From the NCBI GenBank assembly GCA_964581825.1, contig CAZORB010000005.1, forward strand, positions 1 through 63,227: DNA of 63,227 nt. Reading direction: 5' to 3'. Of the stretch, positions 36,410 to 44,954 are shown piece by piece (the first letter of the stretch is position 1; each line of letters begins with the position of its first letter). The notes below the pieces were generated by a model, which saw nothing but the letters and a program-made list of their open reading frames with translations, was not told where the DNA came from and did no database searches. This DNA is from SYIM01 sp964581825 (lineage in GTDB: Bacteria > Pseudomonadota > Gammaproteobacteria > Burkholderiales > Burkholderiaceae_E). A program made the position numbers and the translations under genes.

Positions 36410-36850
36410 ATGCCCCCACCGTTACAGACCTCGATCAGTGCCGAAGCGGTTGAAGAGGCCTTCTACGACGCGATGCGTCGAGGCGACCTCGCCGCCATGA
36501 TGGCGCTGTGGGCTGACGACGAGGAGGTCATCTGCGTGCATCCCAGCGGGCCGCGTCATATCGGTATCGATGCGGTCCGCGCCTCCTGGGAGTCCATCCT
36601 GTCGGCGGGTGGCGTTGACATCACCATTCGGGCTGTCCGCGCGCATGCAGGCGCGGTGCTCGCGGTCCACAGTGTCATCGAAACCATTTCGGTCCGTGGG
36701 CAGCGTGCGGTCGAGGTTGTTGAGTGCGTGGCCACCAATGTATTTGTCAAAGGGCCCTCGGGTTGGAAGATCCTGGTCCATCATGCCGCTCAGGCAGGCG
36801 AGGGTGAGCCAGCACCGGCTGCTGCGCCGAGCGGCGCCATGCTTCACTGA
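36410..36850 (+). CDS. NTF2-like (SnoaL/DUF4440-type) protein
   Basis: A 146-residue single-domain protein with the cone-shaped NTF2-like fold signature: EEAFYDAMRRGDLAAMMALW, DDEEVICVHPSGPRHIGIDA, and a C-terminal strand VFVKGPSGWKILVHHAAQA. Family members are small-molecule-binding or polyketide-cyclase-like proteins; the function here is unknown. The last 15 residues are Ala/Pro-rich. It is 53 bases downstream of the zinc-finger gene and 66 bases upstream of the YheT-like hydrolase. Confidence 0.82.
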   Translation: MPPPLQTSISAEAVEEAFYDAMRRGDLAAMMALWADDEEVICVHPSGPRHIGIDAVRASWESILSAGGVDITIRAVRAHAGAVLAVHSVIETISVRGQRAVEVVECVATNVFVKGPSGWKILVHHAAQAGEGEPAPAAAPSGAMLH

Positions 36851-36916
36851 CGCCCTGAGGGCCTGGTCAAGGCCGTCTTTCGCCGGCACGCATCCGCCGC
36901 CCATTACGGCCACCGT

Positions 36917-37924
36917 ATGCAGCAACCCCACCACCCCGCGGGCCTGATCAAGCCTCAGGCCGTCCGCTACCATGCGCCCGCCTGGCTGCCTGGCGCCCAC
37001 CTTCAGACCATCTGGTCGGCGGTCGCCGCGCCGCGCCCCTATCCACCCCTGACAAGGCAGCGTTGGTCGACCCCGGACGGTGACTTCATCGATCTTGATT
37101 ACGGCCCAGCCCCCCATCGCACGAGCACACCGCTCTGGGTGCTCTTTCACGGACTGGAGGGCAGTTCACGAAGCCATTACGCGCGCGCAATCGTCGACCA
37201 TGCCGCGCATCTCAACTGGGCAAGTGTCGTGGTTCATTTCCGCGGCTGTAGCGGTGAACCGAATCAGATGCCGCGGGCCTACCACTCCGGCGACTCCGAT
37301 GAAATCGACTGGATCTTGCGTCGACTGAGCAGCGAACATCCGGAGCGTCCACTGTTCGCCTCTGGCGTATCGCTGGGCGGCAACGCACTGCTCAAATGGC
37401 TAGGCGAACGCAGCGAGGCCGCATGCTTCGTGCGCGCTGCCGCCGCGATCTGCCCGCCTCAAGACCTTCAGGCCGGCGCGCAGTCACTGTCGCGCGGTTT
37501 CAACCGCGTGTACTGCGAACACTTCCTGCGCAGCCTGCGGCCCAAGACGCTTGCCATGCTGGAACGCTGGCCCGGACTGGTCGATCGCGAGCGCGTTCGC
37601 CAGTCGCGAACTTTTTTCGATTTCGACGACGCTGTGACTGCGCCACTGCACGGCTTTTCAAGCTGCTTCGACTACTGGACTCGCAGCTCCTGCAGGCAGT
37701 TTTTGGGCGGCATACGCGTCCCCACTCTGGTCATCAACGCGCGCAACGACCCTTTCGTACCCGCGCAGGCGCTTGCGACGCCTGCCGAGGTCAGCGCATG
37801 GGTCGAACTTGATTACCCTGACGCGGGCGGACACGTTGGGTTTCCGGGCGCGCAGGGCCCCGGCCGGTTCAACTGGATCCCAGCACGGCTGGAAACATTT
37901 TTTCGCAATGCGGGCGAGGTCTGA
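36917..37924 (+). CDS. YheT-like alpha/beta hydrolase
   Basis: A 335-residue alpha/beta hydrolase of the COG0429 (YheT/ABHD1-3) group. The N-terminus YHAPAWLPGAHLQTIWSAV is diagnostic, LFHGLEGSSRSHYARAIVD holds the oxyanion-hole region, GVSLGGNALLKWLGE contains the nucleophilic serine, and GGHVGFPG near the end contains the catalytic histidine. Substrates are probably acyl esters, but none is proven for bacterial YheT. The next gene starts 2 bases after the stop codon. Confidence 0.9.
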   Translation: MQQPHHPAGLIKPQAVRYHAPAWLPGAHLQTIWSAVAAPRPYPPLTRQRWSTPDGDFIDLDYGPAPHRTSTPLWVLFHGLEGSSRSHYARAIVDHAAHLNWASVVVHFRGCSGEPNQMPRAYHSGDSDEIDWILRRLSSEHPERPLFASGVSLGGNALLKWLGERSEAACFVRAAAAICPPQDLQAGAQSLSRGFNRVYCEHFLRSLRPKTLAMLERWPGLVDRERVRQSRTFFDFDDAVTAPLHGFSSCFDYWTRSSCRQFLGGIRVPTLVINARNDPFVPAQALATPAEVSAWVELDYPDAGGHVGFPGAQGPGRFNWIPARLETFFRNAGEV

Positions 37925-37925
37925 G

Positions 37926-38498
37926 ATGCAAGCCGAATTCGATCCGCTGGTGCTTCGCGCAATGGCCCGTTGGCCCAATGTGCCAGCGGTCTTCGGCTGG
38001 CTGCGGCTGGACCCGCGAGGAAACTGGCTTCTGATCGATCGCGGCAGACCCGATTTTGATGAAAGGCTGCACGGGTTCGGAAGCCCCATCACTAGCCCCG
38101 CGATCATCGATTTCATCGGTCGAAACTATGCCCACGATGATCGCGGTCGGTGGTTCTGGCAGAACGGGCCACAACGGGTTTATCTGACGCTTGACCGCGC
38201 ACCATGGGTTCTGCGCGTGCTCGGCAGCGGCGCGCAGGCGCAGCTCGTCACCCACACTGGGTTAAGGTTTGATTCCATTCAACGGGCAGCCCTGGGCCCA
38301 TCGGGCGAAGTGTTGCTTCAATCCGATCTGGGATGCGGCGTGGTTCATGATCTCGATGCAGCGCTTCTCGAGTTTGATGACGCGCAGAGCCCGGAACCGC
38401 CTGCGCTGGTGCTGGAAAACAGGCGGTGGGAGCTCAAACCCTGCACCAATCCTGAGCATGAGTTTGGCTTCGTCGCCCGCCCAACTGCCGATGGCTGA
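37926..38498 (+). CDS. Conserved uncharacterised protein, partner of YheT-like hydrolase
   Basis: A 190-residue soluble protein starting MQAEFDPLVLRAMARWPNVP, with the internal segment FIGRNYAHDDRGRWFWQNGP followed by QRVYLTLDRAPWVLRV. I recall relatives in Burkholderia under a DUF294x-type name, but I am not sure of the family number, and the function is unknown. ATG 37926 is 2 bases after the hydrolase stop, which decides the start over a longer frame inside the hydrolase gene. The tight linkage suggests the two act together. Confidence 0.8.
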   Translation: MQAEFDPLVLRAMARWPNVPAVFGWLRLDPRGNWLLIDRGRPDFDERLHGFGSPITSPAIIDFIGRNYAHDDRGRWFWQNGPQRVYLTLDRAPWVLRVLGSGAQAQLVTHTGLRFDSIQRAALGPSGEVLLQSDLGCGVVHDLDAALLEFDDAQSPEPPALVLENRRWELKPCTNPEHEFGFVARPTADG

Positions 38499-38589
38499 CT
38501 AATTCTGTCGCGAACCTGATGTCATTTCGAACGATCGCCCGCACATCGAGGCAAAAATTGCACTTGATTCCTGTAGAGCGCTGAGGAGA

Positions 38590-38599
38590 TTATCGATAA
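38590..38599. promoter_or_regulatory. 10-bp palindrome upstream of MarR-like gene
   Basis: TTATCGATAA is a perfect palindrome 30 bases before the start of the winged-helix regulator, where an autoregulatory operator could lie. The site is short, and such palindromes occur by chance. Confidence 0.2.
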
Positions 38600-38629
38600 C
38601 CTGAATTTGTTTCTTTGAGTTCATGTTGC

Positions 38630-39067
38630 ATGGAAACAGACAAGGCTTACTCGGCAATCCGCTCTCTGATCCGCGTCAGAAACCTCCTGGTTGACTCGTT
38701 GTCGCCGGCCAGCAGTCTGATCCCGATCGACCTGCTCCTGGTCGCAGGATGTGTGCATCACTCGAGTAAGCCGCACCTCACTGTGAAGCAGTTGTTCGCG
38801 CAATTGCGCCACAGCGATCGTGCGGTCCGGATGCACTTCAACCGGCTCGTCGCCGACGGTATGCTCATCGCCGAGCCAGGCCCCGGTGATCGACGCACTA
38901 AAGTCGTCCGTCTTTCGCCTCGGGGTGAAAAACTGCTCCAGCGCGTAGCCACCACTCTCGCCCAGTCAAGCGAACGACCGCCACTCGCGGCTGCCAATAA
39001 GCCGGTTGGCGCACGGCCAAGCTCGAAGAAACATAACGGCGGCTCGCGGGTACGCGCTGCCCGATAG
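38630..39067 (+). CDS. MarR-like winged-helix transcription regulator
   Basis: A 145-residue DNA-binding protein. The recognition region HSDRAVRMHFNRLVADGML and the wing GDRRTKVVRLSPRGEKLL fit MarR-type helix-turn-helix domains. The C-terminal 35 residues are basic and low-complexity (KKHNGGSRVRAAR). ATG 38630 is used because an upstream TTG at 38615 adds only five residues; no clear ribosome binding site precedes either. It lies just upstream of the peptide-type receptor at 39162 and may regulate it or itself. Confidence 0.8.
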   Translation: METDKAYSAIRSLIRVRNLLVDSLSPASSLIPIDLLLVAGCVHHSSKPHLTVKQLFAQLRHSDRAVRMHFNRLVADGMLIAEPGPGDRRTKVVRLSPRGEKLLQRVATTLAQSSERPPLAAANKPVGARPSSKKHNGGSRVRAAR

Positions 39068-39161
39068 CAGCGGTCGTCTGAAGCCCGTTGGGGGCATCTG
39101 GGCCTGTTCGTTTTCCCTGCAAGTAGTGTTACCGTGCAGGTTTATTTCTGAGGAGACGACC

Positions 39162-40748
39162 TTGAATCCAACAAGCTTTGTCGCCCGGGCCCGTATCCTG
39201 GCCTTCGGGCTCGTGTTAACTGCCACTGCGATGTCGGCGGGCGCTGCGCAACTCCGGTGGGCGGCGCAAAACGACATCCTGACGCTTGACCCCCACTCAC
39301 AAAATCACGCCACCACCAACAATATCGTGGGGCATGCCTATGAAGGCCTGGTTCGCTACGACAAGAAATATCAGATCGAACCCGCACTGGCCACCAGCTG
39401 GCAGGCCACCTCGCCCACCAGCTGGCGTTTCAATCTGCGCAAGGGCGTCAAGTTCCATGACGGCACCGACTTCACCGCCGACGATGTGATCTTTTCCTTT
39501 GACCGCATCCGTCAGCCCCAGGGCACGATGCAAATTTACGTGGCTGGCATCAAGGAAATTCGCAAGGTCGATACGCACACGATCGACGTGATTCTTGAAA
39601 AGCCGGTACCCACACTGTTGAACAATCTCACCACGTTTTATGTGATGAGCCGCGACTGGTCGATCAAGAATAAATCTGATCGCATTCAGGACTTCAAAGC
39701 AAAAGAAGAAACCTTCGCCTCGCGGAACACCAACGGTACGGGTGCGTATGTCATCAAAGAATGGCGCCCTGATCAGCGGGTGGTCATGAGCGCGAACTCC
39801 GCCTGGTGGGACAAGCTCGAAGGTAACGCCACCGATATTCTCTACACCCCTATCAGAGCCGACGCCACGCGAATCGCTGCACTGCTCGCGGGCGATGTCG
39901 ACCTCGTCACCGACCTGCCCACGCAGGATGTGGCCAAGCTTCGTTCCAACCAGAACCTGTTCGTCCTTGACGGTCCTGAAGTTCGAACGATCTTCATCGC
40001 GCTTGATACCCGTAGCGACGAGCTGAAACATGGCCAGAAGGGACCGAATCCCTTCAAGGATGCACGGGTTCGACAGGCCCTCAGCATGGCAATTGATCGC
40101 CAGGCGATTCAGCGCACCATCATGCGCAACCTCTCGATCCCTGCGGCGATCATGGTGGCGCCCGGCGTCAACGGCCACACTGCAGAACTCGATCGGGTAT
40201 CGCCTGCGAACATCGACGGAGCTAAAAAACTTCTCGCCGAGGCGGGGCATCCGAATGGCATCGAGTTCACGCTCGACTGTCCGAACAACCGCTACGTCAA
40301 CGACGAGGAGGTCTGTCAGGCGGTCGTTGGCATGTGGGCCAAGCTAGGCGTTAAGGCAAGGCTCAATGCCATGCCGTTTGGTCCCTTCGCCCAGAAGTTC
40401 CAAAACTGGGATTCGAGCGCCTACCTGCTTGGCTGGGGCGTGGCCACCTATGACGCGCAGTACACGCTTCAATCGCTGATCCGCACCCGCACCAAAGGCG
40501 CGGACGGTAACTTCAACTTCTCTGGGGTCAGCCATCCGCGGGTCGACGAGTTGGTCGACGCAATGGGTGTCGAAACTGACAAGGCCAAACGCGACGCCAT
40601 GATCCGTGAGGCCCTCACCATCACCCGTGATCAGGCGCTGCTGATCCCGCTGCACCACCAGATGCGCCCATGGGCCATGAAGAAAAGCGTCACCATCGTG
40701 CACAACTCAAACGACGCGCCAAAGATGTACTACGCGAATATCAAGTAA
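39162..40748 (+). CDS. Peptide-type (SBP family 5) ABC substrate-binding protein
   Basis: A 528-residue periplasmic receptor of the DppA/OppA family. A signal peptide (ARILAFGLVLTATAMSAGA) is followed by LRWAAQNDILTLDPHSQNHA and GLVRYDKKYQIEPALATSWQ, then FNLRKGVKFHDGTDFTADDV, the family signature. TTG 39162 with AGGAG seven bases upstream (39151-39155) is the chosen start. No permease or ATPase genes follow: the next gene is convergent and overlaps it by 8 bases. It is thus an orphan receptor that must use components encoded elsewhere. Confidence 0.9.
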   Translation: MNPTSFVARARILAFGLVLTATAMSAGAAQLRWAAQNDILTLDPHSQNHATTNNIVGHAYEGLVRYDKKYQIEPALATSWQATSPTSWRFNLRKGVKFHDGTDFTADDVIFSFDRIRQPQGTMQIYVAGIKEIRKVDTHTIDVILEKPVPTLLNNLTTFYVMSRDWSIKNKSDRIQDFKAKEETFASRNTNGTGAYVIKEWRPDQRVVMSANSAWWDKLEGNATDILYTPIRADATRIAALLAGDVDLVTDLPTQDVAKLRSNQNLFVLDGPEVRTIFIALDTRSDELKHGQKGPNPFKDARVRQALSMAIDRQAIQRTIMRNLSIPAAIMVAPGVNGHTAELDRVSPANIDGAKKLLAEAGHPNGIEFTLDCPNNRYVNDEEVCQAVVGMWAKLGVKARLNAMPFGPFAQKFQNWDSSAYLLGWGVATYDAQYTLQSLIRTRTKGADGNFNFSGVSHPRVDELVDAMGVETDKAKRDAMIREALTITRDQALLIPLHHQMRPWAMKKSVTIVHNSNDAPKMYYANIK

Positions 40749-42657
40749 CGGCTTCGCGTCGCGGCCTGGCCTCGTAGTGCGCGAGGTCAGGCTCGCGGGT
40801 CAGGCTCCAGTAATCCACCAGTCGAAACGGCATGGGGCCAAACACGCGCCCGGCGCGGTTTCGGTACCAGTTGTTCATGCCAGGGTGCGTCCAGACCAGC
40901 TCAGCATGCTCGGCGTCAACCCGATCTATAAATTGGTCATGCACGTCGCGACGCACCTCGAGCCCGGCGATATCGCGCTCGATCATGTCGCGTAGCAGCA
41001 TCGTGATGTAGCGAACCTGACATTCAATCACGAAGATCAGGCTGCCCCCGTGAGCAAGCCCGGTGTTCGGGCCATAGGTAATGAACAGGTTCGGGTAATC
41101 GGGTACCGCGATACCCAGATACGCCCTCGGATCATCGTCGGCCCATGTCTCGGCGAGCGGCTTGCCGGATCGACCCAGCACCGTCATCGAACCCAACATC
41201 TTGGCGGCCTCGAAACCGGTTGCCAAGATGACCGCATCCACCGGATGTCGTGAACCGTCTGCGGCAACCACCGCATCGGACTCAATGTGATCGACCGCCT
41301 CGGTGACCAGTTCAACGTTGGGACGCTTCAACGCCTGGTACCACCCATTGTCGATCAGGATTCGTTTTCCATAAGGCGGATAGTCGGGCAGGCACTTGGC
41401 GATCAGGTCTGGGCGGCCTTCAAGTTGCTCGAGCAGATACTGGGTCATCTGCTCGCGTTGTCTGTCGTTGCGATAGTTCATCGCACGCTCAGGATGAGGC
41501 CAGGCGGGATCTCGGCGCACGGTGGGCAAGAGCCCGTCGCCAAACCGCCATGTGAGACCAAACCGGTACCACGCGTAGTAGTACGGAACATTCTCGAGCA
41601 GCCAGCGTTCGCCGGTGCTCACGGTTCCATGGTAGTCCTGCGGCGGCCGCGCCCATTGGGGTGAGCGCTGAAAGATGGTGACTTTACCGGCGCGCGCGGC
41701 AACGCTGCGAAGAAATTGCATCGCGCTTGCGCCGGTTCCGATGACCGCAACCCGTTTGCCTTCAAGCGGTACATCATGACGCCAGCGCGCCGAATGCCAC
41801 AGGGGGCCTGCGAATCGGTCGATTCCCTGAATTGATGCGGTTTTGGGCTGGTTGAGCTGCCCGGTTGCCGAGATCACCGCCTGATAGCGGCGCTGTGAGG
41901 GCGATCCGCTCGCGCCGCGCAATCGGACGTCCCAACTTGCCTCGGCGTCATCCCAGCGCAGTTCCTCGACCTGCATACCGAACTCGATCCGGTCGAGCAC
42001 CCCGAGCTGACGGGCAACCTGGCGCTGGTAGGCCACCACCTCGTCGCGTTTGGAGTAATTGCTGCTCCATGCGGCATTAGGTGCGAAAGAATACGAATAG
42101 AAGTGATTCGGTGTGTCGACCCCTGCTTCGGGATAATCGTTTTCGAACCAGGTACCGCCGATGTCGGGGTTCTTGTCGACGATATCAAACGCAATACCCA
42201 GTTCGCGAAGTCGCCCGGCCACACACAGGCCAGAGAAACCACAGCCGATCACCAAGACCCTGAAGCGGCTCACGCGCTCGGGCGCGGGCGGCTTAGTCCA
42301 GTGCACATCGCGGCTCGCGAAGCCCATTTCCTCCATTGCCATGCCCGTGTACTCGCGCGGCACGTGTTCGCCGACGCAGACACTCATCATCTGTGCGAGC
42401 GCATCCGCGGTGAGCGGTGGTGGCAGCGTGCGACGACCATCGGCTAACTCATCAAGCACATTTGCCATGGCGGCACGAACCGTCTGCTGCGCCAATTCGG
42501 ATAAACCGCCGCTGCGCTCGGCGAAAATGCTGATGTCGCGCTTGGGTCGAAAGGGATCTTCAAGCCAGCGGGGGTCGCGCGTGATCTGTGCCAGGCACAT
42601 CAGCAGGGTGGGGACGGATGCCTGCTCCAGTGCAGCATCGCGTTGCGAATCGGACAT
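40741..42657 (-). CDS. Baeyer-Villiger monooxygenase, 4-hydroxyacetophenone monooxygenase (HAPMO) type
   Basis: Flavin- and NADPH-dependent enzyme converting ketones to esters. The 638-residue protein has an N-terminal helical extension of about 125 residues, then the FAD-binding VLVIGCGFSGLCVAG, the BVMO fingerprint FAGPLWHSARW (FxGxxxHxxxW), and a second Rossmann motif VIGTGASAMQF. The extension and total length match HAPMO (about 640 residues) rather than the shorter cyclohexanone monooxygenase type. ATG 42657 has GGAG seven bases upstream. Convergent with the receptor at 39162 (8-base overlap). The substrate is unknown, possibly an aryl or alkyl ketone. Confidence 0.9.
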   Translation of the reverse strand: MSDSQRDAALEQASVPTLLMCLAQITRDPRWLEDPFRPKRDISIFAERSGGLSELAQQTVRAAMANVLDELADGRRTLPPPLTADALAQMMSVCVGEHVPREYTGMAMEEMGFASRDVHWTKPPAPERVSRFRVLVIGCGFSGLCVAGRLRELGIAFDIVDKNPDIGGTWFENDYPEAGVDTPNHFYSYSFAPNAAWSSNYSKRDEVVAYQRQVARQLGVLDRIEFGMQVEELRWDDAEASWDVRLRGASGSPSQRRYQAVISATGQLNQPKTASIQGIDRFAGPLWHSARWRHDVPLEGKRVAVIGTGASAMQFLRSVAARAGKVTIFQRSPQWARPPQDYHGTVSTGERWLLENVPYYYAWYRFGLTWRFGDGLLPTVRRDPAWPHPERAMNYRNDRQREQMTQYLLEQLEGRPDLIAKCLPDYPPYGKRILIDNGWYQALKRPNVELVTEAVDHIESDAVVAADGSRHPVDAVILATGFEAAKMLGSMTVLGRSGKPLAETWADDDPRAYLGIAVPDYPNLFITYGPNTGLAHGGSLIFVIECQVRYITMLLRDMIERDIAGLEVRRDVHDQFIDRVDAEHAELVWTHPGMNNWYRNRAGRVFGPMPFRLVDYWSLTREPDLAHYEARPRREAVT

Positions 42658-42757
42658 CACACACTCTCCATCGAAAACGGGCCAGCATTCGAAGCGTTCG
42701 GCGCTGCGAGTGCCAAGCGGCGAAGATACACCGATGGTCCGACCTTGCCCTTGGGTC

Positions 42758-43933
42758 CTAACGAGGATTTGAACTTCGAGCGTACTGGAGTAACGCGAGG
42801 CCGATAGCGATCAGCGCAAAGGTAGACGCTGCGCCGGCAATCCAAAGTAAGCCGCGGTCAGCCAGTAGCCCCGCGGCAAGCGGCCCAAAGAACACACCGG
42901 CATCCACGAAGGTCCGGTGTAGCGACACCCGTAACGCCGCCGCATGCGGCGATGCAGGCCGCCCCAGCAGGCTTATTGGGAGCATCCAGGCTGCCAGCCC
43001 AAGACCAAACAGGGCGCATCCGAAAACGGCCCAGGGAAAACTGCCAAACGCCATGGCGGCAATGCCTATCGAGAGTACGAGCAGAATGATGCCAAGCAGC
43101 CTTGTGCGTGAAACTCTATCGGCCAGTCGCCCAAGCGGCAGCAGCACACACAGATCAACCACCTGCGGTAGCGCCAGCATCATGGCCACGCCCAGGCGAG
43201 ACAGCTCGAACTCGCGGGCGGCGCGAAGCGGCAAAATGAACTGCCCCACGGCGGCCCACGCTACGGCGAGCACGAAGCCGCTGCCCCAGGCGAGGCAGGT
43301 CAATCGGTTCAGGCGGATCAGTTCCGTCCACCTGACAGGCGTGGTCGCTGCGTCGGTAGCCTCAGCCGGCGCAACCGTTGCGCCCGACTGCACTTCCCTG
43401 AGCAGGCTGGGTAGAAATAACAGGCCCGCCAGCTGCGGACACGAGGCGAGCATCAGCGTGGTCTGCCACGGCCATTCGCTTGGCAGCACGGCAACAATCA
43501 CCATGCCCAGAAGCATGCCCAGCATGCCGCTGAATTCAACGACATTGAGTGAAAACGCATGCCCGCTCGTCGCTGCGAAGCGGGCCACTGTGAGGAGCAC
43601 ACTCAGCAGCAGCGTCGCATGCCCTGCTCCGTAAAGGCCGCGCCCCAGCACCAGCAACCAGAGTGAGTCGCCCGCAAATAGAAGCAGGTTGCCGAGTGTG
43701 AGCACGCAAGCACCCAAGAAAATGGCGCTGCGAAGGTGCCTGGCAAGCAGTAATCCGGCAGGCAGGTCAAACAGCAGGCGGGCAAACCCAAACGCGCCCG
43801 CAAGGACACCTAGCGAGACATCATCAAACCCTGTCTGACGCGCGATATCGGGCAACAACACAGGGAACGCGCCAAGCGCGAAGGTATTGCAGAAAACGAT
43901 GGCTGCAGCCAGCTGAACAGGCTGCGTTACCAC
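42758..43933 (-). CDS. Major facilitator superfamily transporter
   Basis: A 391-residue membrane protein with about twelve helices, starting at GTG 43933 (MVTQPVQLAAAIVFCNTFAL). The loop with GRLADRVSRTRLLG is the MFS-type basic motif after helix 8. It is 100 bases upstream of the Baeyer-Villiger monooxygenase on the same strand, and 34 bases downstream of the Bug receptor gene, so it may belong to a catabolic unit for a ketone or acid. The substrate cannot be told from sequence. Confidence 0.85.
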   Translation of the reverse strand: MVTQPVQLAAAIVFCNTFALGAFPVLLPDIARQTGFDDVSLGVLAGAFGFARLLFDLPAGLLLARHLRSAIFLGACVLTLGNLLLFAGDSLWLLVLGRGLYGAGHATLLLSVLLTVARFAATSGHAFSLNVVEFSGMLGMLLGMVIVAVLPSEWPWQTTLMLASCPQLAGLLFLPSLLREVQSGATVAPAEATDAATTPVRWTELIRLNRLTCLAWGSGFVLAVAWAAVGQFILPLRAAREFELSRLGVAMMLALPQVVDLCVLLPLGRLADRVSRTRLLGIILLVLSIGIAAMAFGSFPWAVFGCALFGLGLAAWMLPISLLGRPASPHAAALRVSLHRTFVDAGVFFGPLAAGLLADRGLLWIAGAASTFALIAIGLALLQYARSSNPR

Positions 43934-43967
43934 GGTCGCGATTGGGTTGGCACTGGCGAGCGGTTGA

Positions 43968-44954
43968 TCATTCGAGCTTGATACCGGCGCGCGCGATCAC
44001 CCCACGCCACTGGGCGACTTCGCTGCGAATACGTTCACGAAAGGCATCGGGCGTGCTGTCGGGTGCGGGCGCGACGCCATCTTGCGCAAGCTGATCAGCG
44101 GTTTCGCGAAGCGCAAGCGTACGCCGGCTTTCAGTCACGAGCCGGGCCACCACCGCCTCCGAAATGCCAGCCGGGCCGATCATGCCGTGCCAGAGCGGTA
44201 CGTCATACGCGGGTACGCCCGATTCAGCGATCGTGGGAATCGACGCAAGCGCGGCCAGCCGCTCACGCGTGGTCACAGCCAACGCTCGCAGCGCCCCCGA
44301 CTGCACATGCGGAAGCGCAGTGGCCGTGCTGCTAAAGAAAAGCTGGGTCTGGCCAGACATCGTATCGGTCAACGCGGGGCCCGTCCCTTTATAAGGCACG
44401 TGTGTCATGCGCAGCCCCGCCAGCTCCGCGAAGTGGGCGCAGGCCAGATGGGTGATGCTTCCCTGTCCTGCCGATGCGTAGTTAAGCTCGCCCGGGCGCG
44501 AGCGAGCCAGTGCAATCAGATCGGTAAATGATCCGACCGGGAGTGACTTTGGAACCACCACCACCATCGGACCCTGCGAAAACTGCAGCACAGGTGTGAT
44601 GTCGGTGACGGGATCAAATCGAAGGCGATACAGACTGGGCGTAACGGTGTAGCTGGATGCGATCAGTCCGAAGGTGTAGCCATCAGGGGGCGACTTCACC
44701 ACCATCTCGATACCGAGCGTGCTTCCTGCACCCGGCCGATTCTCAACCACAATCGACTGACCGAGCGACTGCCCCAGGCGTTGCGCCATAAAGCGACCGA
44801 TGAAGTCGGATCCGCCCCCTGTGGCGAATGGCACCACCAGGCGGATTGGGCGCGCCGGCCAGACCTGCGCATGCGTGCGCGGCGCTGATGTCGCGAGCGC
44901 CGCACCTGCCAGCGCCGCGCCAACGAAGGTTCGTCGATCGTGGAGAGGCTTCAT
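43968..44954 (-). CDS. Tripartite tricarboxylate transporter receptor, Bug/TctC family
   Basis: A 328-residue periplasmic binding protein. The N-terminus MKPLHDRRTFVGAALAGAA carries a twin-arginine motif; the mature part has RPIRLVVPFATGGGSDFIGR and VVENRPGAGSTLG, the Bug-family ligand loops. ATG 44954 overlaps the MFS stop by 4 bases (ATGA), which fixes the start. Bug proteins usually bind organic acids or small amides, and most genomes of this group have many without tctAB nearby, as here. Coupling to an MFS carrier gene is unusual. Confidence 0.92.
   Translation of the reverse strand: MKPLHDRRTFVGAALAGAALATSAPRTHAQVWPARPIRLVVPFATGGGSDFIGRFMAQRLGQSLGQSIVVENRPGAGSTLGIEMVVKSPPDGYTFGLIASSYTVTPSLYRLRFDPVTDITPVLQFSQGPMVVVVPKSLPVGSFTDLIALARSRPGELNYASAGQGSITHLACAHFAELAGLRMTHVPYKGTGPALTDTMSGQTQLFFSSTATALPHVQSGALRALAVTTRERLAALASIPTIAESGVPAYDVPLWHGMIGPAGISEAVVARLVTESRRTLALRETADQLAQDGVAPAPDSTPDAFRERIRSEVAQWRGVIARAGIKLE

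Noticed and set aside
39297..40250. Long antisense frame (about 317 codons) opposite the peptide-type receptor gene
   Set aside because: The plus strand encodes a clear family 5 receptor; the antisense frame has no recognisable domain and arises from GC-rich codon bias.
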